Positions 48,540-59,500 of a stretch of DNA of 64,000 nt are shown here, piece after piece; positions within the stretch are counted from its first letter, which is position 1; each line of letters starts with the position of its first letter. The notes below the pieces were generated by a model. It had not been told where the DNA came from. It ran no database searches and saw only the letters and a list, made by a program, of their open reading frames with translations. The position numbers and the translations under genes were made by a program. The DNA lies in assembly GCA_033439265.1 (NCBI GenBank), contig JAVTVX010000017.1:14036501-14100500 (forward strand). Direction: 5' to 3'. Source of the DNA: Dillenia suffruticosa (taxonomy: Eukaryota; Streptophyta; Magnoliopsida; Dilleniales; Dilleniaceae).

Positions 48540-49330
48540 TAAAATACTGTCATAATAGATATTTGCAAGGAGAATAAACTAAATGGTGATAATTGTGAAT
48601 TTTTTCATCGAAAAATTCAGTTTATTCTTAAGGAGCAAGATCTGTATGAGATTCTGAGTTATGAATTGGTGGGCGTCAAGGAGGGTAGACGGGATAATGT
48701 GATCTATTGTACGTTAAAGAAAAATGATAGCCAAATTATGGTAATCTTTATCAATGGAAAGTATGATGATTTGATCCCGGTTATGAGTAATATCCATTGT
48801 TATGTCGGATAGGCTCGCCCTAAAAGAGTATTATAGTGCTCTTTCAACGAGAAAGCTAATTTATAAGTTTATAACTTATAAGAAAATGGTTGATCATATA
48901 ATCATATAACATTTGATATAAATGTCGGGTATGATCGCCGAGTCAAGGAATGAGGGCAAGCCTATTTCGGATGAGATTCAGGTACTGGATACAGTCTTTT
49001 ACCTGATTCATGAAAAATCATGAAAATGTATCTCACACATGACGAAAGTATTTGTACTTTCGCTGATGTGAGTAGGCACAGTGAACTCGAAAAGAAGTGC
49101 CTAGAGGCGAGTAGGCCGCACTCGAGTCATGCTTATGCAGAGGAGTCGAGTAAGAACTCTCATGGCACCAAGTAAATGGCATAAGCATGTGAAAGAGACT
49201 CGAGACCCAGGCAATAAAAAACCATCCGAGAAAATCCACAATAAAGTATAAAAGCTCAAAATGAAAGAATTTGATAAGACCAATATGAAGTGCTATGCCT
49301 GAGATAATTTTGATCATTTCGCTCGTTGAC
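48540..49330 (+). pseudogene. copia-2 gag pseudogene
   Basis: Begins KLNGDNCEFFHRKIQFILKEQDLYEIL, the usual copia gag opening (LNGNNY...W..K....L....L). KMYLTHDESICTFADVSRHSELEKKCLEASRPHSSHAYAEESSKNSHGTK follows near 49020-49190. The zinc knuckle is degraded (CYA*DNFDHFAR near 49290). Several stops. Confidence 0.78.
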
Positions 49331-49419
49331 TATGATGAGTAAAAGGAATATTCTTCTTCTTTACATGATTTGAATTTTGACTCATTTATCGTATTGTTCA
49401 CTGATTTTCTCCTTTGTGG

Positions 49420-50610
49420 ATTATAAATTCAGGAGTCATCGACTGTATAGTTCAAGATAAGGGTGCGTACGTAGAGTTCCACTGAGTGAGTCCTCATACT
49501 AGGAGGATTCACAAGAGAAAAGGAGCATTTGTCATCGTCAGCAACGGGATTGACACTTCCAAGTTTGAGTTACAATATGGTAAGACTTTGTATTTAAAAT
49601 GATATTTTTTTGCGATTCGGATATTTGATGGAACTTAATTTCAGTATTTTGTTTGGATTGCCGAGGATATGCTTTATCTTTTTTTCAAAACTCTAATGTT
49701 TCTATTAGTTACGATAATTCTTTCGATTGTTCTGGTTCTATCCATTATGAACTGTATGCACTGAATATTGTTCCTTTTAATGGTATTTCTTGTTATTCTT
49801 CTATTAGTCCTACATCTGGTTGTGCCGACTGATGATATAAATGTGTGGTTTAGTAGATTTGGACACATTAGGTAAGAGAGGTTCAATCAGTTAGTAGCAA
49901 ATGGTCTGTTGGACCTGCTAGTTAGGTTTGAGTTACCCGTGTGTGAGTTTTGCCTAGTTAGCAAATATGTAAGAAAATCACTTAGCAATACAATGATAGC
50001 GGGAACTCCATTGTAGTTGGTCTACTTTGATATCTATGGCCATATGAGTGTGAGAGCCTAAAATGGAGTTATGTAGTTTATTACGTTAGTAGACGATTAC
50101 ACACGTATCGGTTACGTTTATCTGATCTCGCACAAGTTTGAGGTATTAGAATACTTCAAGAGATTTATTGAAGAGATTGAAAATCAATTAGACTTAAGAG
50201 TGAAGACTCTTAGAATCGATAAGGGTGTGAGTATTTGTCAAAAATATACAAAGAACTCTATTTCAAGAAGAATATTACAAGACAACTGACTATTTCTGTT
50301 ACTTTTCAAATGAATGGAGTAATCGAGAAAAGGAATAGGATTTTGTTATAGATAGTGAGGTCTATATTGGCGTAGGCCAATTTGCTCATATCCTATTGGG
50401 GAGATGTTGTATTGACTACACCCTACGTTCTTAATCGTATCTCATTAAAATCTGTAATCGGTACCCCATTTGAGTTTTGGACAGGAAGGTAGCCTGACTT
50501 TAGCCACTTGAGGTCATTGGGTTGTGCTACGTATGATCACGATTTCTCGCATCCACATGGCAAGTTAGGCCTACGAGAAAAGAAATGTATCTTTAATAAG
50601 ATACTCAAAA
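49420..50610 (+). pseudogene. copia-2 protease remnant, GAG-pre-integrase and integrase pseudogene
   Basis: The protease active site is not clearly readable. The GAG-pre-integrase motif appears as INVWFSRFGHIR*ERFNQLVANGLLDLL and LPVCEFCLVSKYVRKSLS (49840-49990). The integrase core gives FITLVDDYTRIGYVYLISHKFEVLEYFKRFIEEIENQLDLRVKTLRIDKG (50080-50230) and then VIEKRNR, with GTPFEFWTGR and DFSHLRSLGCATY near 50460-50530. Stops and frameshifts throughout. Confidence 0.83.
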
Positions 50611-50739
50611 ACTAGAGAGGCTTGTGTTCTCAGGTGAGCATACAAACAGCACTGTTGCTGAAATTGAGTCTTGTGATACACATTCCTTAAGAATAATTTC
50701 CCTAAAAGAGGTGAAGTCAATTAAGACTCTACCTTTTAT

Positions 50740-51072
50740 TTGATGGATGAGCTTAGTAGATCAACTGAGTCCAATAACGGGATTGAAAAACCGATTAAGG
50801 ATCTTTATTCTAGTGGGAGCGATCCATCGAGAGGTGAAATCGATCGAAACTTTACTTTCTATGATATGGATGAGTCTAATAACTCAAGTAAGTCCAGCGG
50901 TGAGACACAAGAACCCATTATGGATTTTGGTCCTAGTGGAAGCGATCCATCTAGAGGTGAAGAGATTCTCTCTCCTCGTAGAAGTGTTGAGGGCACGTAC
51001 TTAAACGTCGCTTCTCGAATGAAGATTAGACCCTCATTGCGACTCTTGAGGACGATGAAAATTTTAAAGTAA
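50740..51072 (+). pseudogene. copia-2 integrase-RT linker with duplicated SGSDPSRGE
   Basis: An open frame of 110 residues between integrase and RT. It contains SSGSDPSRGEIDR and, about 40 residues later, GPSGSDPSRGEEI: an internal duplication in a serine- and acid-rich linker. Linkers of this type are normal in copia polyproteins. The frame ends as RT homology begins. Confidence 0.65.
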
Positions 51073-51079
51073 TCCTAGA

Positions 51080-52060
51080 GGCTCTCATAGGTTTTTTTGC
51101 AAAAAACCATTTATTTAAGACCATAAATGGAGAGAATGAGTCGATGAAAATCAACAGAGTCTGACATCTAGTTGATTTCCTGAAAGCAGAAAAACCATTG
51201 AGAATGAGTAAATTCTCAAGGACCTAGTTGATTTGCCTAAAGGCAGAAGGACTACTGGAAACAAGAAGGTTTTCAAGGTCAAGAGAAAGGTCGACGGATC
51301 GATGGAGAGATATAAGACCCATATGGTAGCCATAGTTATACACAAACTAAGGGTTTGGACTATAGGGAAGTCATAGTCCAATTTACCTTAATCCGTTTAG
51401 CTTTTAACGATTGTCACAAATATAGATATGAAGTTACACCAGATGGACGTAAGACCACGTTGCATGATGAAAGTTTGGATGAGGAGATCCACATGGAATA
51501 ACCTTTTGGGTTCGTTCTAATAGGTCAAGTGTATAAAATCTGTCGACTTTGAAAATCGACATACGACCTAAAAACAGTCATCCAGATGGTGGTATCTAAG
51601 ATTTCACAAGCAGATAATATCTTATATTTTTATAATGATCGAGGAGGATTATTGAGTCTGTCTAAAATATTTTAGTGACTCTTTTGTGATCATATTCTTA
51701 TATATACGTGACTTCTGTTAGTTAGGAACAACAAAGAGTATCTAATGACCATTAAAATATGGTTATTGTCGAGTTCTGACATAAAGAACATACGTGAGAC
51801 TTTATTCATTCTCGGAGTAAGGATCCAGAAGGATCGCTCGCGAAAGATATTGACTCTTTAACAAGAGTTCTACATCAGGAAGAATCTTGAATATTTTGAG
51901 ATAAGCGATTGCAATCCATTAGATACTCTTATCGCTAAAAACGAAAATCTGAGTCTTGAAATGTGCCCTATAACTTAGGAAGAAATAAGGGAGTTGAGTA
52001 AAATTCTTTATACTATTGTAATGTGCAATATTGTGTATGCGATGAGAAATATATGACTAG
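51080..52060 (+). pseudogene. copia-2 reverse transcriptase pseudogene
   Basis: Strongly decayed RT. Recognisable blocks are the NESMKINRV*HLVDFLKAEKPL and ICLKAEGLLETRRFSRSRE start, and a segment before EEIHME*PFGFV near 51485-51510 (family EEIYMEQPEGF). ILGVRIQKDRSRKILTL*QEFYIRKNLEYFEISDCNPLDTLI near 51815-51935 is the thumb region. I did not find a clean YVDD. Confidence 0.7.
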
Positions 52061-52169
52061 ACATTTATTTTGCAGTCAATCTGGTAAATAAGTATCAATC
52101 GAATCCCGGAATGAATCACTGGAGAGCAGTGAAAAAATTTTTGAAATATCTCAAGGAACTGTGAACCTG

Positions 52170-52640
52170 TCCTTGTGTTACAGAGGAGGTGATTTGCGAC
52201 TCGTTGAGTATTCAGACGCAAATTGGGATGGTGATTTGAATAAACGCAAATCGACATCAGTGTCTGCTGTCTTGCTAAATAAATGGTACCATGTCTTGGA
52301 GAAGTAAGAAGTAAATCTGTGATCTCTATCTACGATAGAGGCTAAGTTTATGTCATGCTCAATGGCAATTCAAGAGAATGTTTGGTTTCAGAGATTTCTA
52401 AATGACTTAGGGGTTGTGGCAGAAAGTGAGAGGCTAGTGATGATTTATAGTGATAATTAGGTCGGCATTACATATAACTGAAACCCTAAGTATCACAGTA
52501 AAACTAAACATATTGATACCAGATACCATTTTATGAGAAATATCAACGAACAGTGTAGTGATATTTAAGTACATTTTTTATACACTATAGTGGTTGATCC
52601 TTTCATTAAACCCATTATGAGAGATTCTTTTGTGAGATAT
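52170..52640 (+). pseudogene. copia-2 RNase H pseudogene
   Basis: Well-preserved RNase H: GGDLRLVEYSDANWDGDLNKRKSTSVSAVLLN, then SLSTIEAKFMSCSMAIQENVWFQRFLNDLG, MIYSDN, and NPKYHSKTKHIDTRYHFMRNI, ending DPFIKPIMRDSF. Catalytic-type residues D (SDANW), E (STIEAKF) and D (YSDN) are visible. Isolated stops remain, so it is dead. Confidence 0.87.
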
Positions 52641-52649
52641 ATAGAATCA

Positions 52650-53665
52650 TTGGGTTTACATGTAATAATGACATTTCTCATTTGTACTATATGATATCTT
52701 TGATATTTATTGATATATATGACATATGTGTATTATATAGTCATAAGTTCAATTTGTTACACTTATTTATTGTCATATATTTTATAGTAAATTATGATAA
52801 AAAATATGTCAGGCAGGCGTGGTCGACTCTCTTACATGAGTAACCACTTCCGACTCTGAGTGAGCGAAAATGAGACGATTTCTAGTCATAAGAGGCTTTG
52901 AGAGTGGCCTGGCTAGAATATTTGTCACTCTGATATGTGTTTAGGAGGAGATCATATGCGACATAACCGATATAGATATACCCACATCTATGTTGTCTAT
53001 GAGAAGTCAGATTGAGATCTTAGATATCACCTGCGTTAAGTGATATCGTCTTTGAGATACTATTTCTGAGATCTTTGAATAAAGTCTTATGTAGACTAAG
53101 ACTCATACATACACAATATTAGAGAAATCTGACATATGCCATTTTGAGAAATTGAGAAATAACATTGTAGTACTTGTTTAATGTCATGTGTGATAAAACG
53201 ACTAAGCGATAGTGGAAGCTATTATTTGGGATGATAGTATCATTATAATCTCCGTTCCCACTATATGAGACCCGAGATCCATTGCATGGAATCTCATATA
53301 CCCTTACGACTTTCGTCTGTCTCTTGAGATTTTATTTTGGTGTAGCTACTTTAGTATGTCACCAAGAAACCATAGTTGATTCGGATTGACGGTGTATGTC
53401 CTGTAAAGCAGTTAAGATAAGATTGAAAATTACTAGTATGAAAGGAAAACCAATCAGCATCATATCATGGTGTAATATTCACCAGTCGACCTATTATATT
53501 AATCCATGTTGAGATTCAAATATAATAGTGAATATACAGTCGAACAATACTTGGGGATTACTTTCAATGAGAAAAATGATTCGGAAAGTGATCCGATAGA
53601 TGTAATTACATTGAGTTTAGGGTATATCAAATTCTTTTTTGTATTAACAATGGCCCCAATCGTAT
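52650..53665 (+). other. copia-2 3' untranslated interior
   Basis: About 1 kb between RNase H and the 3' LTR with no recognised domain. Unusually long for a copia 3' region. Confidence 0.5.
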
Positions 53666-53677
53666 GCAAGTGAGAGA
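53666..53677 (+). other. Polypurine tract of copia-2
   Basis: The purine-rich GCAAGTGAGAGA ends exactly at the 3' LTR start TGTCGG. Confidence 0.6.
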
Positions 53678-54171
53678 TGTCGGAAGTTATGCCCATATTG
53701 GGGCATTTTTGGAATAACCTAATAAAAAGGGGGGATGATTTGAATTTTAAAATAAAAGGGAAGTTATCCTTATTATCCAATAACTTAACCTCCTCTCCCA
53801 AGAATTTTCGTGTGGATGTACAGGATAGGCATTCCAAGAGAGGGAATTAAGAGACAGAGGACTCTCTCGGTATATGGCCACGAGAGTGAGTGAGACATAT
53901 TCTTGAGAGTGGGAATATCAGCAAGAGTTTGAGAAATTTTTCAAGCGTGAAAATTCTTTCCGCCATTTGAGTCACCGGACTTGGGTTGAGAGGTTGTGGA
54001 TCCGTGGTGATGATTCGTTTCGTAATCATCATCCTGACCAAATGATTCATTCGTGAGATACGCGATTTTAGTTAATTTTAGAAATTTACGTATCAAGATA
54101 TTTATCCGTAAATTCTGAAACTTTTAATTTAATACGTTTTTATATATGCATATAGTGTAATAAATCATTTA
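53678..54171 (+). repeat. 3' LTR of copia-2 (494 bp)
   Basis: Starts TGTCGGAAGTTATGCCC and ends AATAAATCATTTA, followed by CTATT. Aligns with the 5' LTR with almost no net length change. Confidence 0.93.
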
Positions 54172-54176
54172 CTATT

Positions 54177-56356
54177 GAAATCCCCCTTGGCTGAATATAA
54201 AGATATTCTCCAACATTGCCACCACAAGTTCGTGGCACTGCAAATGAATCAAACCTCCTCTTAACTATGCCGTCTATTACTTCACTTTTGTGAGACGAAT
54301 GGCTGACATTCAAAGCCAAGAGTACCATGGATCAATGAATAAATGAATATATATATGTTATGTTGGCACTTTAATAATTGAGATGCTCTCCAATCTCCGT
54401 CATCCAATCTTGTTAGGTCCAACTTCGTTATCAGAGGGAAATCGAACCATATCCCAAGTGTTTCCCCACCAAATTCTTTTTGGTCGCTTCACATTTATGC
54501 CTTCACCAGAAGCCTGCGGGAGTGATGAGCTCAAAAATCATTGAGAATCTAAATTGATCCTTCCAAAGTCGATATAAGTCTAAAAGAAAACTCCTGTTCT
54601 ATCCTGTTCTATCAACCGAAAACAAATATCTTAAGATCATGGTTATAATTGATTTAATAAAATATAATGTTAAATTTTTTAATTAAGTTTTTGAATTTAA
54701 CACACAGTTTAGGTATAAAAAAAATTACGTTATGAAAATAATTTTTTTAAATAGATTATTATAAATTCTAAACTTAATTAATCGGAATATAATTATGAAT
54801 ATGTATTGATATAATATAACAAAAATAGTTATCAATACAATTCCATGCCGACCGGTTTGACCGATATATCTTTTGCTGTCTCAAAAACTAGTACCAAGGT
54901 AAGTCTTTTTCTACCTGAATTCAAACACCGCCGTACCTTTTTTTTTTTTTTGACTCCTCTAAAATCTAAAAGCTAAATAAAACATCTCTAGAATCTAAAA
55001 CCTAAAAAAACTAACTTCACCCTTACATTATAGTCAATTGGTTATTGCTATAATTAAAAAAAAAAAAAGAAAAAAGAAACACCCAACAACCATGGTGATA
55101 AATAAACTACATTTTGCTTTTTCTTGGAATCACCGTATTAAAGAAGAAAAATTTATACCACTAGACTGCCATGAGAAACCTACATTTCGCTTTACCTCGT
55201 CTTTGTTTTAGCAATTCATCCAAGTTGCTGAAAATTTCTAATATTTAAGTTATTTTAACAATCTAAAAAACCTAATTTAGTTTACCTAACTTTGTTTATT
55301 TATCCAAATTCATAGACGGTCATAATTACATAACTAGTTTCAATAGTTTCAATAGTTTCAATAGTTTCAAATATAAAAAAAAAAATTAAATAATGGAACA
55401 ATGACCATAATTTATTTTAGTATGTAAATATATTTATATATACACCCGAGATATTCTCATGTCGAGATATTTCGTACCGATAACATTTGGCATAATTACG
55501 AGTACCGATAACATTTGGTATAATTACGGGGATGGTATTGACAACAATACTTGTAATTTTAGAATGCACATATGAGAGTCCCTGAGACATGGGATAATTG
55601 AATTTCTGCATTCAACAAAAAATAAGCAGTGAAACTTCCGTGTGGCTTTAAAATGAGCCACAAGCACAATTCACCCGACTACCACCTGTGCCCTACAAGA
55701 ACAAATTCAAGTCACAAAGGGCCCTACCGAATAAGAATTCTATTCTTATTGACAATATACCATGAAAACTATTCATCATAAACCTACCCAATTCCCCCCC
55801 CCCCCCAAAAAAAGGGGAAAATCATGATTAGAAAATTCTATAAATCCCAGATAATAATCAACTCCCTCCTCACTCTCCGTACATCTCTTGTATGGAAAAA
55901 TATTAAGATTGATAGAGGTAATGCTCACAGCCGGCCTTTGATGCCATTTTGAATGGCACTGTAGTGATGGTTGTCTTTTTAAATATCGTAAAATTCAATG
56001 CACAAAAAGAAAATAATTAAGTAACCAAAATCATACTTTAGGGCAAAACCAAAGTCATACACCTCTCTCTCTCTCTCTCACTCTCTATCTCTGTCTCTCA
56101 CACAGTTTGTGCACAAAGTAACCAAGTCCAAGCGTATCAATCACAAAACAAATAGTGACATTTAGACGTAAATTACACTAGAACTAGTTGAGAGGGGAAG
56201 AAAAAGTTTTCGTGCAAATTTATACACAAACTCGAATTAAAACATTTCCAACTTTAAAAGTTCATCCGGTAAAGAAAAGAAATGAAAAGAAAGAAGACAG
56301 GATTCGTAAGCAGATCCATAAGACTTCTCATTTTTAACTTACCTTCTGTACAAACT

Positions 56357-56360
<4 letters not shown>
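54177..56360. other. Intergenic region downstream of the two-exon gene
   Basis: AT-rich. It contains poly-T (54940-54953), A-rich and C-rich runs (poly-C at about 55794-55807), and a GTTTCAATA short tandem repeat near 55337-55367. The minus-strand stretch 54420-54530 reads GEGINVKRPKRIWWGNTWDMVRFPSDNEVGPNKIG and another frame at 54172-54328 reads VKRRFDSFAVPRTCGG. Both look slightly gene-like but could not be joined into a gene. The part nearest 56360 probably holds the 3' UTR of the gene. Confidence 0.45.

Positions 56361-56417
<57 letters not shown>
56361..56417. repeat. (TG)n microsatellite just downstream of the stop codon
   Basis: About 28 TG units. It lies 14-70 bases beyond the stop of the minus-strand gene, so it is probably in the 3' UTR, where it reads CA repeats in the transcript. 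Confidence 0.97.
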
Positions 56418-56418
<1 letters not shown>

Positions 56419-56430
56419 TCACATGACTGT

Positions 56431-56565
56431 TCATCTCAAACTCATCATGGGCCATGGAGACACCCCAGTAGCAGGAGGCAGTGCTGGACGAATTACAGGA
56501 ACCCGTCTCACAACTGAAAAGGCTTCATTAAGGCGTGCTGCGCGACTCATGAACTGAGATATCTT
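56431..56565 (-). CDS. Exon 2 of the ATI3-like gene (44 residues plus stop)
   Basis: Reads KISQFMSRAARLNEAFSVVR through PALPPATGVSPWPMMSLR and stop TGA. The acceptor is TTTCTTTTGTGG...GAAATGCAG, and the first codon follows in phase 0 with exon 1. Reading continues open upstream of the acceptor, but that part (CVFTFSFVVECEMQ) is intronic by its pyrimidine-rich sequence and AG. Confidence 0.85.
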   Translation of the reverse strand, partial: KISQFMSRAARLNEAFSVVRRVPVIRPALPPATGVSPWPMMSLR

Positions 56566-59500
56566 CTGCATTTCACATTCAACCACAAAAGAAAAAGTAA
56601 AAACACAGTCTATCTGTGAACTCTTCTGCAAACGGTATTAAAAAAACCATATACACAAAACTGAGTCAAATTGGCCAAGAAAAGGAACAAGCACCTTTTT
56701 CTAATCAAATTCCATTACTAATCCCAAAAGATATAACATGCTCAAGGGAAACCTAGCAATAATAGGGAAAAATATTACTGTTTCTGTTGCTCAAAGAATG
56801 AGCAAAACTTCCATCCATCACTGTTAAATTGGGCTGCATGGCATTCTCAGCTTCACTCTAGGAATTAAACATTACAATTAAGAAGGCACAACACCTCCCA
56901 AATGATAAAATACTAGTGCTGATGGCATGCACCAGCTGTTCAACCACAAGTAAAGTCCACATCTGTTACCCCTTTCAAATATGCACCATTTCATATCTTA
57001 GAACTCATTCACCATTTAAAGAACCAATCAGATCAGAAGGATAAAAAGGAGGTCAAAGAATTAGTTACCCAAATGTTCATATGTTTGGTTACACTACATC
57101 TTTCAAAAATTAGACACACTATTTAGCCTCCAAGTTGAAAAGATATGGCCAGCAATATATGGATTATTAACAAACTAAGGAATGCCATCTCTAAAAGACT
57201 TCAAGGAAAATTAAATGACTCAGCACAGAGGTGGTAACAAATCAGAGACCTGAAAGTGTGATCTTGAAGACATCCATATTCAGAGTGACTTGTTTATAAC
57301 AACTGATGATAGATTAATAAGCATAGAAGCAGAACATGCTCAACTGATATGATTACTGTGAAACCAAATATCCAGTTAAGATATGCCAAGAACTGAAAGG
57401 CCGCTATAAGCTTGTCCTCGTTCAAGTGCAGCCATCACCTAAAGGGCCAGAAATATCTTCTGATCAATAACCACACAAGTGATCTGGGGCATATTTGAGC
57501 CTACTCCTGAATTTAGACATTGACGGCAAAGCCTCCTATCATATGTATCATAAAATTGCTCTCCTCTAACCATGAAAAGACTTTAACAATAACTAGAAAT
57601 GTGCAGCAGGGGAAGTTCAAAGGATCGGATACTACAGTGGCTCAATCCAACCACTACGGAAGTGGCTGCTCTCTCCCTCTCTACTAAGGAAAATTCCTGA
57701 AAAAGTTCAATCAGCCCTACTACCATTCATAAATTTGCACTTGAAAACATAAAGTGTTACCTGCATTTGAGAAGTTTAGATTTGTTCCTCTTGTTGCTCA
57801 AGTACCAATCCAGCAACTAAAAGACACATGGCAAAGCAAGGGCATGCGAATAATTTCCATGGTGCTCTCTCTCCCATCTATCTCACTCCCTCTCTTGCCT
57901 AACCAGAAAAGCAATATACTTGACAAACACACATTCTTCGGTTAAAAATTAGAATCTAAGAGCATTTTAGACCACACACTCAAATATTGGGATTGGAGAA
58001 AAATACTAATCATGTGCTCCAATTATGAAAAACCAAGCATGAAACTTATTGTAAACAAGTTCATTTTGTTTGAAACTCCAGCACGATTTTTTTTTTTAAC
58101 ACCGGCAGTCTCAAACCCGAATAAAATAGTAAGATTGCAGTAGGTTCACAATCAACATAAAACTTTTGTCAAAACCAAAACGAGAGACAAATATAGAAAA
58201 TTCGTTGGAGCATTCTCTTCTCAGCGATGCGCTATACTAAATCCCGGATATAGTGACAAGTTAGCAGGGGCCTCAAGGGTATCGCTCGGAAGTGACAAGC
58301 TAGCATGGGCCTCTAGGGCCTCTAGGATATTGTAAACAATTATATTTTGTTTGAAACTCCGGCGGTGTTTTTTAACACCGGCAGTCTCAAACCCAAATAA
58401 AATAGTAGGGTTGCAGTATGTCCACAGTCATCATAAAACTTTTGTCAAAACCAAAAAAAAAAAAGACAAATACAGAAAATTCATTGGAGCATTCTCTTCC
58501 CAGTGACGCACTGTACTGAATCCCTAGTATAGTAACAAGTTAGCAGGGGCCCCTAAGATATCGCTCCAAAGTGATGCGTCACATTGCCTCCTGGATACGG
58601 TGTCAAATAGGCAATAGTTCCCAAATTTATGTGGACGGGTACAAGTAAGAAACCTAGTCCACAAAGATACAATTTGGCTAGCCACTTGAAACCTAGGATC
58701 CGTAACCGGAAAGTTAGGAGAGATAACAGAAGTAATTACAAGACGAAAGATTAATATTATGTGTCTCCAACAAACTAAGTGGGTGAGGGAAAAGACTAAA
58801 GAAGCATAGTCTTATAGTCATAAGTTTTGGTATGCAAAAAAGAATAAAACTAAAAACGAAATAGAAATAATTATTCATAAGAATTTACAAAAGAATGTAG
58901 TAGAAATTAAAAGGGAAGGAAATGGAATTTTGTTTGTCAAGCTAGCTAGTGAGGATAACATAATTAATATAATCAATATTTATGTACCTCAAATATGTGT
59001 AGATGCAACTAGTAAACAACAGTTTGGAGAAAATCCAAATAAATTTATACAAACCATAACTAGTGGGGAGAAGTTATTTATTGGAAGACATCTAAATGAA
59101 CATGTAATTAAGAATAATGAGAGATTTAAAATCGTACATAGAAATTTTGACTTTAGTAATAGGAATGAGGTGGAAGAACCATTCTAGAATTTGTCATAAT
59201 ATTTGATTTAATATTAGTAAACATTTTTTTCAAAAAAAAAAAGAGTTGCAAATAGTTACATACAGAAGTGGGTCGAATGTCAGTCAAATAGATGTCTTCC
59301 TCACGAGAAGGAGCGATGGAATGACATATAAGGATTGCAAGATTACACCAGACGAGTGTAACAACTCAATATAGGTTTTTAGTTAGATATGCGTGTGCCT
59401 AAAAGGCAAAAGAATGATCGTCAATTTATTAAGTGAAGAATTAAATAGTAGAACCTAAAAGAGGAAAAGATAGCAATCTTTAGAGGCAAGTTAATTCGAG

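Larger units (their letters stand above)
46885..54171 (+). mobile_element. Ty1-copia retrotransposon copia-2, complete but decayed
   Basis: Two LTRs of exactly 494 bp and an identical five-base duplication CTATT (46880-46884 and 54172-54176). It has a tRNA-iMet-type primer site, gag, protease/GAG-pre, integrase, RT, RNase H and a polypurine tract. The LTRs differ at something like 60 positions by eye, most of them transitions, so it is old. No passenger element is seen inside. Confidence 0.93.

Noticed and set aside
56282..56557. 91-residue plus-strand frame with a (CV)n run
   Set aside because: It reads the TG microsatellite and the antisense strand of exon 2 of the ATI3-like gene.
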